Positions 8,075 through 12,314 of a DNA stretch of 12,314 nt are shown one piece after another (positions within the stretch are counted from its first letter, which is position 1; the number at the start of each line of letters is the position of its first letter). The notes beneath the pieces were generated by a model. It did not search any database, was not told where the DNA came from, and was given only the letters and a program-made list of their open reading frames with translations. The position numbers were made by a program, and so were the translations under genes. The stretch spans positions 320,180 through 332,493 of the forward strand of contig NC_018258.1 in assembly GCF_000227135.1 (NCBI RefSeq), in the 5' to 3' direction. This DNA is from Leishmania donovani. Its lineage: Eukaryota; Euglenozoa; Kinetoplastea; Trypanosomatida; Trypanosomatidae.

Positions 8075-8512
8075 CTACCAGAGACCGCCGTGTTGTTGGC
8101 ACCCTGGCCGGCCTGGTGCTCCGCCAAAACTGCCAAGCCCGTCTGGAGGACCGCCAAAGACGCCGGGACCACCAAACCCGCCAGGTGGACCTGGTGGGTT
8201 GCCATGGTGGTGATGGTGAGTTAGGTCTAGCAAGACATCCAGAAGTCCCGGACGCGGCGGCGGCGACGGTGGGAAGAGCCCTTGCTCATAGCCGTAGGGG
8301 CCCTCACTCACAACCACTGTCGTGGTCGGCAGTGGAGGCTGTGGCGCCGGTAGGTATGCATAGGTCGTCTGGGGCTGCTGCAGAGGAGGCGCTGCCTGAT
8401 GGAACATGTTGAGCGTGGGTTGGTCGTAGTGGCTGTACGCCGTCTCGGGCTGCTGCTGGGGTGGGTAGGCGCCGTATGTGGTGTGCTAACCAGGAAAAGG
8501 ATAGTCGACCAT
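8075..8512 (-). pseudogene. Small Pro/Tyr/Gly-rich protein gene with in-frame TAG at codon 9
   Basis: From an ATG at 8512 one frame runs 146 codons to TAG at 8077-8075, interrupted only by TAG at 8488-8486 (MVDYPFPG, stop, HTTYGAYPPQQQPETAY). The protein then has a Pro/Gln/Tyr-rich part, TTTVVVSEGPYGYEQG, a short hydrophobic PGLLDVLLDL, a run of five His and a Gly/Pro/Phe-rich end closing in GGLW. Coding-like composition continues on both sides of the stop, and CAG to TAG is a single change in a Gln-rich stretch. It is therefore probably a nonsense-mutated gene, a base error, or a stop that is read through. Translation could also begin at the internal ATG at 8407, giving 110 residues. A good splice acceptor lies 31 nt upstream of the first ATG, so the locus still looks expressed. 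Function is unknown; the family resembles disordered low-complexity proteins. Confidence 0.6.
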
Positions 8513-8543
8513 GGCTAGCGGCGAGGTTATGGACCTGACAACG

Positions 8544-8640
8544 CTGCACGATTGCGCGCGCAAGGTTGCCCGACAGCAAGAGGGGCAGGAAACAAGTATC
8601 ACACGTGAGAAAAAGCGAGGCCAGAGGAATGGAGTAGGAT
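8544..8640 (-). promoter_or_regulatory. Candidate trans-splice acceptor for the Pro-rich gene
   Basis: On the minus strand a T/C-rich stretch (CTTTTTCTC and TTTCCTGCCCCTCTTGCTG blocks) is followed by the first AG at 8545-8544. The resulting leader is 31 nt with no ATG before 8512. Confidence 0.5.
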
Positions 8641-9246
8641 GCGTGAGAGGCACACAGTTTTCCTGGAGGCAGAGCCGGCAAACCACAGGATGTGGTTCAC
8701 GGATGCCCTTCATGCCGAGAGGCCGCCATCGAGGGTATCGGCAGGGTCTTTGCTTCTTTCTACCAGCGGCGCCCCCAACATCTGTCGATAGAGGGGATGC
8801 TGTACCGCATGCCTGGACGGGGCCACAAGACGCTGGTTCTATTAGCATCGTCACCCGTCCGCTGTCGCTCGGCCTGTATCGGGCTTTCTTCTCTCAGCAA
8901 ACGAACATAAAGGTCCTGGTGCCTCGCTGCACACACAGCAACGAGGAGAGCTAGGAGAAAAGGAGCGAGGAGGACAAGCGACGGGCGGTGAGAGGAAACT
9001 TGTGAGGACGAGAAAAAGAAGAGCAGGAAGGCAGCGCCAACCAAACAAAAAAAAACATCAAGGAGAAACAGTCACGAGACGGAGAGCGGCGCCGCGCAAC
9101 GCAGCACACGCCAAGACTTGCACGCCGCACCAATAAGACAGGAAATCCAGGGGCATAAAGGAGGAGGAGCGATCAAAGGAGGAAACCAGGGCAGGCCATC
9201 GCCTACGCCCCTCACTCGTCTACACAGAACCAGCGCCTCGTGATGC
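8641..9246. other. 3'-flanking region of the GTPase gene
   Basis: About 600 nt between the GTPase stop and the Pro-rich gene's splice tract. It would contain the GTPase 3' UTR and polyadenylation region; in trypanosomatids that site is set by the downstream splice tract rather than by a fixed motif. It includes an A9 run near 9047-9055. No gene is recognised. Confidence 0.45.
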
Positions 9247-11076
9247 TCACAGTACGCAGCAGTTGCACTTTCCCTTCGCTTTAGTCTTCTTCTTGGCCTT
9301 CTTGGCGCGCTGATTTGCTGCAGCGGCGTTCTGGCGTATGTCGTGTTCTATCTGAGCAAATCGCTCCTTTAGCTGCACCTGCATGCGCGCACCGTCGTCA
9401 TCATCGTCAGAGTCACGGCCTCGGGTGCCCTGATTACCTTTACAATGATCCTGAACTCCGTGCGAGCCCAGAATAGAGGAGACAGGCGCTGGGCGAGCGG
9501 CAGACGGCGCATCACCGGCCTTCTTCAGCCCGAGAGCGACGTCATTTTCCATTCTATCTGCATCACTCTGCAACCATGCCGCCAAGCTATCTGTGTCGGC
9601 ACCGCCGCCATTGGGGTTCCCTTTCCTCCCGCCTGCACGGCTCAGCACAGCCTTCATCTCTGCCTGCTCTCGCTCCTTTCGCGCCTTGGGATCCTCTTTC
9701 GGATCTGGCCCAGTCCGCGGCTCCGTCGAGCCAGCCGTCAGGTCAAGGTGCACTCCGCCAGCATCTACTGCTTTTGCAAGATCCCCTCGTGGCGTCGGCA
9801 GCCGTGTGGAGGACCCATCAACGGGGCTGTCGCCAGCGGAGCCTACATGCCGCGGGGCAGAGTCATCACCTCCCGATTTGCCAATGGCACCTTCGGATCC
9901 TTCCGCCGGAGAGAAAACCGCCTTCGAACTGAAGTGTGTCGGCGCCAAGTCAAACGAAGTGGCCTCATTAGAACGCCAGCTGGCGGCAGGGGGCGCGGGA
10001 GTTGTTCTCGGTGGTGGCTGCAAGCTGCCCGTGGTTGGCGAGTCTCGCGGCACTGCCGCAGGAGGCGTCTTGGTGGCCGGGTCAAGCTGAGGAACCGAGA
10101 AGGTGCCTGCACTGGCACCTGTCGAACATTTCGCACCGGAGTGCGGTGGCAATACTGTGTGCGCGAACACCTCACTCGGCGGTGCTCCATCGGGAACCCG
10201 GATGTTCGGGTTGTCACCGACGCTGTTTCGCAGCAGCGCGTAGCAGACGGCATGTAACATTTCCCGAAGATGCTGCTTCGTCTTGGCGCTCACCTCGGCG
10301 TAGTGGACGTCGGTGAAGATATCAAACACCTCCTCCTGCACCTTCCGTGCAGTCACGATAGCGTTGTCGCTAGCACCCTCAGCGCTTGTGAAGACGTCAG
10401 GGCTGCTGTCGTTCGTGTCCACAGAAGCGTCTTCATCTATGGCGATTACAAACGCGTTTTCCGGAAGCCGGGCCCGTTTTCGCGCACTGCGGAGCGCTTC
10501 GCTGTTCGTCGACACATCGGCGATGATATCTATTTTGTTCGCCACCACCATTATGTCGCTCTGGTCGAGGTGAGGCATGTGATCCGCCACGATGGAGAGA
10601 TGGCGGTCCACCACACTGTGCAAGCTGCTGGGGTTCGTCACATCGAAGACGCAGATGACAAAGGACGCGTTTCTCAACGTGCTTTCGTAGCTCGCCGCAT
10701 ACTTCTCCAATCCAGCCGTGTCCCATATTTGAAGTCGCACGGACGCACCGGGGACGACATCGGGTAGGGTGAGTGAGTAAAAATCGGTGCCCACGGTTGG
10801 CGTCACCGTCGCCAGCAGGTCATCGGCATCACTGTCGCCGACGCTGTCGTCCATGTCAGAGCAATCTTCATGGCGTCGTGGAGATGCACAGGAAGCCGGA
10901 ATAGAAAGCAACCGCTTGATGAGCGACGTTTTCCCTACGCTGTAGTCACCGAGTATGACCACCTTGAATACGTACTCCTTTGAGACTGGCACTTTAACCC
11001 GCTGACCGGCCGGGTCTTCAGTGTAGGTGTAGTCATCCGCGTCACCGATATTAACATGCTGGCCAATCGAACTCAT
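9247..11076 (-). CDS. Rab-like small GTPase with acidic inserts, long tail and CCVL prenyl box
   Basis: This 609-residue Ras-superfamily GTPase has every G box: P-loop GDYSVGKTS (43-51), switch-I TVGTDF (94-99), WDTAGLE (118-124), NKID (180-183) and SAK (263-265). WDTAG and TVGTDF favour the Rab branch. Leu123 sits where Rab and Ras proteins carry the catalytic Gln, a change that in Rabs slows GTP hydrolysis. Acidic insertions lie between P-loop and switch I (about 61-88) and between G4 and G5 (about 205-245). Residues 285-590 form a long Pro/Ser/Gly/Asp-rich tail, so the protein is about three times the usual Rab length. The tail ends in a Lys-rich stretch and CNCCVL, a CaaX box whose Leu predicts geranylgeranylation and membrane anchoring. 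I chose the ATG at 11076 (MSSIGQH) because it is the first long-frame ATG after the splice acceptor; the frame upstream is open but has no ATG in phase. Confidence 0.92.
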   Translation of the reverse strand: MSSIGQHVNIGDADDYTYTEDPAGQRVKVPVSKEYVFKVVILGDYSVGKTSLIKRLLSIPASCASPRRHEDCSDMDDSVGDSDADDLLATVTPTVGTDFYSLTLPDVVPGASVRLQIWDTAGLEKYAASYESTLRNASFVICVFDVTNPSSLHSVVDRHLSIVADHMPHLDQSDIMVVANKIDIIADVSTNSEALRSARKRARLPENAFVIAIDEDASVDTNDSSPDVFTSAEGASDNAIVTARKVQEEVFDIFTDVHYAEVSAKTKQHLREMLHAVCYALLRNSVGDNPNIRVPDGAPPSEVFAHTVLPPHSGAKCSTGASAGTFSVPQLDPATKTPPAAVPRDSPTTGSLQPPPRTTPAPPAASWRSNEATSFDLAPTHFSSKAVFSPAEGSEGAIGKSGGDDSAPRHVGSAGDSPVDGSSTRLPTPRGDLAKAVDAGGVHLDLTAGSTEPRTGPDPKEDPKARKEREQAEMKAVLSRAGGRKGNPNGGGADTDSLAAWLQSDADRMENDVALGLKKAGDAPSAARPAPVSSILGSHGVQDHCKGNQGTRGRDSDDDDDGARMQVQLKERFAQIEHDIRQNAAAANQRAKKAKKKTKAKGKCNCCVL

Positions 11077-11153
11077 GCGGTTAGTGGGTGTTCGGCCAGG
11101 TGTTCCACAATTTTGAAGAATGAAGCAGGAGGCGGTGAAGCAAGGGCGCCGCA

Positions 11154-11159
11154 CTACAT
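11154..11159 (-). promoter_or_regulatory. Start-stop uORF (ATGTAG) in the GTPase leader
   Basis: If splicing uses AG 11165-11164, the leader begins GTACATGTAG, placing an ATG followed at once by TAG four bases after the spliced-leader junction. No other ATG occurs before the main start at 11076. Start-stop elements can stall ribosomes and lower translation in other eukaryotes; that effect here is inference. Confidence 0.45.
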
Positions 11160-11163
11160 GTAC

Positions 11164-11200
11164 CTGCAAACGAAGAAAACAGGAGAGCAGAGGGAGTAAC
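11164..11200 (-). promoter_or_regulatory. Trans-splice acceptor for the GTPase gene
   Basis: On the minus strand a strong tract (CTCCCTCTGCTCTCCTG, then TTTTCTTCGTTTG) ends in CAG, AG at 11165-11164. It is the clearest acceptor in the window and leaves an 87-nt leader before the ATG at 11076. Confidence 0.65.
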
Positions 11201-11747
11201 AGTGATGTTCGCAGCTGCGCTCGTTGGCAGATGAGCGAAAAAAACCATAGAGATCACTTGCACAGCGCGAGAATACTTAACATCAAGCAGCACCCTTTAC
11301 TCTTCCAAACACATCAAACAGAGCGCGCAAGAAATGGCGTCAAGTAGGCTGCAAACCTGAGACGCCCGCCCTCCCCGCCGCATCCACAGGGAGAAGCTTG
11401 GAGGAGCGAGCTCCGCCTCCCTTGCCGTCACGGCTGAGGAACCGCTGCGACGGAGAGGCGTAAGGAGGTCGAGGGGCACGCCTCCTCACGTGCAGCAAGT
11501 CGACCGCGATGAGGGAAGAGCAACGGTTTCGAGAGAATAGGAGGCCACAACCGAGCGATGGAAAGTGGCCAAAGCTGACACGAGAGCGTTAGACAGAGAA
11601 TAGAGGCGAACAAGCAGCGCGGCACGCAGCGCCCGAATGGGCGGGGGCACACCCCCGCCCTGCTCACCAACTCCTGAAAAGACATTTTCCTCGTCGCCGA
11701 AAAAGTCCCCTACACCTCTAACAGGTCCACCACTATACATACACAAG
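11201..11747. other. Intergenic region upstream of the GTPase
   Basis: About 550 nt with no gene recognised. Stop-free minus-strand frames begin with non-ATG codons or run on from the GC-rich repeat. It would be spacer and 3' flank of the preceding gene, which lies outside the window. Confidence 0.4.
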
Positions 11748-11973
11748 CGCAGCTCGCCTACCTTCGCAGGCATACGGCTCAGCAGTCTTCGCCCAGGACG
11801 CAGCGCCCTGCCGTCGAGCCGGGGCCGCGCGCCTAGCGGGCTCCTCTCGCCCAGCCTCCGGATGCGCGCAGCCCCAGCGCAGCCCTCTGCCCGCCCACAC
11901 CAGCAGTCCGCAGCCAGCACCCAAGGCCAGGCCGCAGGCCCCCGGCGGCCCCACAGAGCAGGCACGCGGCCCT
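11748..11973 (-). repeat. 226-bp GC-rich dispersed repeat, copy B (inverted)
   Basis: Reverse complement of copy A at 6061-6286, same length, four substitutions by my alignment, with abrupt loss of similarity outside the core. The two copies face opposite ways and bracket about 5.5 kb. Confidence 0.85.
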
Positions 11974-12314
11974 GAAATGCCGCACACACGGAGGGTGTCC
12001 CCCCGTAACCAGGAAGCCCCCATTCGTTCGAAATAGAAAAAGAATGAACGATTGTGAGGAGTCCGAAAGGGGCACCGGAAGAGCGAATCACGGACGAGCG
12101 TCGTTCAAGTCAGACACGCTATCCTTTTTTGGCCTGCTGCCCCTCACCTCTAGGAGTGCTGAAAAGAAGAAAAGCGACGGCAGAGTAGAGAGCGAAAGCA
12201 GGTGCGTGTGCTGTAAAACAACACAACCGCACCTTCGTTTTTGTGGCTGCAGAGAAGAGCGTCAAGTGTCTGATCGTATACTCCACTGTGCAGTGGTGCC
12301 CCAAACCATCGAGT
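11974..12314. other. Intergenic end of window
   Basis: About 340 nt with no coding frame opening at ATG and no RNA gene seen. Probably 3' flank of an upstream gene outside the window. Confidence 0.35.

Noticed and set aside
8075..8512. Reassigned stop codons, as in Blastocrithidia
   Set aside because: The GTPase ends in a CaaX box immediately followed by TGA, so TGA terminates. The 609-codon GTPase and 332-codon BAR frames contain no in-frame TAG or TAA, so a standard code fits better.
9445..10257. Plus-strand frame of 270 codons
   Set aside because: It lies wholly antisense to the GTPase gene and shows Arg/Ser/Cys-rich shadow composition.
11077..11169. Longer GTPase N-terminus beginning at 11169
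   Set aside because: That extension starts at TTG and begins inside the splice acceptor. The first ATG in frame after the AG is at 11076.
11486..12091. Minus-strand frame of 201 codons over repeat copy B
   Set aside because: It starts at GTG, is carried by the GC-rich repeat, and has flanks unrelated to the frame at copy A.
1..12314. tRNA, rRNA, CRISPR array or intact transposon
   Set aside because: No cloverleaf signature, spaced repeat array, transposase or reverse transcriptase motif was seen on either strand.

Overview
The window looks like nuclear DNA of a trypanosomatid, probably a Leishmania-like member of the Leishmaniinae. Every credible gene lies on the minus strand, as in a directional polycistronic gene cluster. 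Two of the three best gene models open just downstream of a polypyrimidine tract plus AG, with a 5' UTR of roughly 30-90 nt. The third has the same arrangement with a weaker tract. No introns are needed. Intergenic regions are long, GC-rich and full of purine runs on the plus strand. The genus is an inference; nothing here fixes the species.

Layout in the direction of transcription (right to left): (1) 11164-12314, intergenic sequence with one copy of a 226-bp GC-rich repeat. (2) 9247-11076, a 609-residue Rab-like small GTPase. It has all five G boxes, a Leu where the catalytic Gln is expected, two acidic insertions, a long low-complexity tail and a C-terminal CCVL prenylation box. A start-stop uORF (ATGTAG) lies in its 5' leader. 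(3) 8075-8512, a small Pro/Tyr/Gly-rich gene with an in-frame TAG at codon 9. (4) 6910-7134 and 5192-5517, two weaker Pro/Tyr-rich relics that seem to be decayed relatives of (3). (5) 6061-6286, the second copy of the 226-bp repeat, inverted relative to the first, so the pair brackets about 5.5 kb holding the GTPase gene, the Pro-rich gene and the 6910-7134 relic. (6) about 1060-5190, gene-poor DNA with two runs of 99 Ns. (7) 1-996, the first 332 codons of a BAR-domain-like protein cut by the window edge.

The sequence flanking each N run is repeated exactly on both sides (406 nt and 353 nt). The simplest reading is that overlapping contig ends were left unmerged, so the true locus may be about 957 bp shorter than shown. 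No tRNA, rRNA, CRISPR array or complete transposon was recognised.

The GTPase and the BAR-like protein both point to membrane trafficking or membrane shaping. Trypanosomatid clusters usually do not group genes by function, so no shared pathway is claimed. The observations most worth checking are the natural Gln-to-Leu GTPase, the start-stop uORF, the stop-interrupted Pro-rich family and the inverted GC-rich repeat pair.
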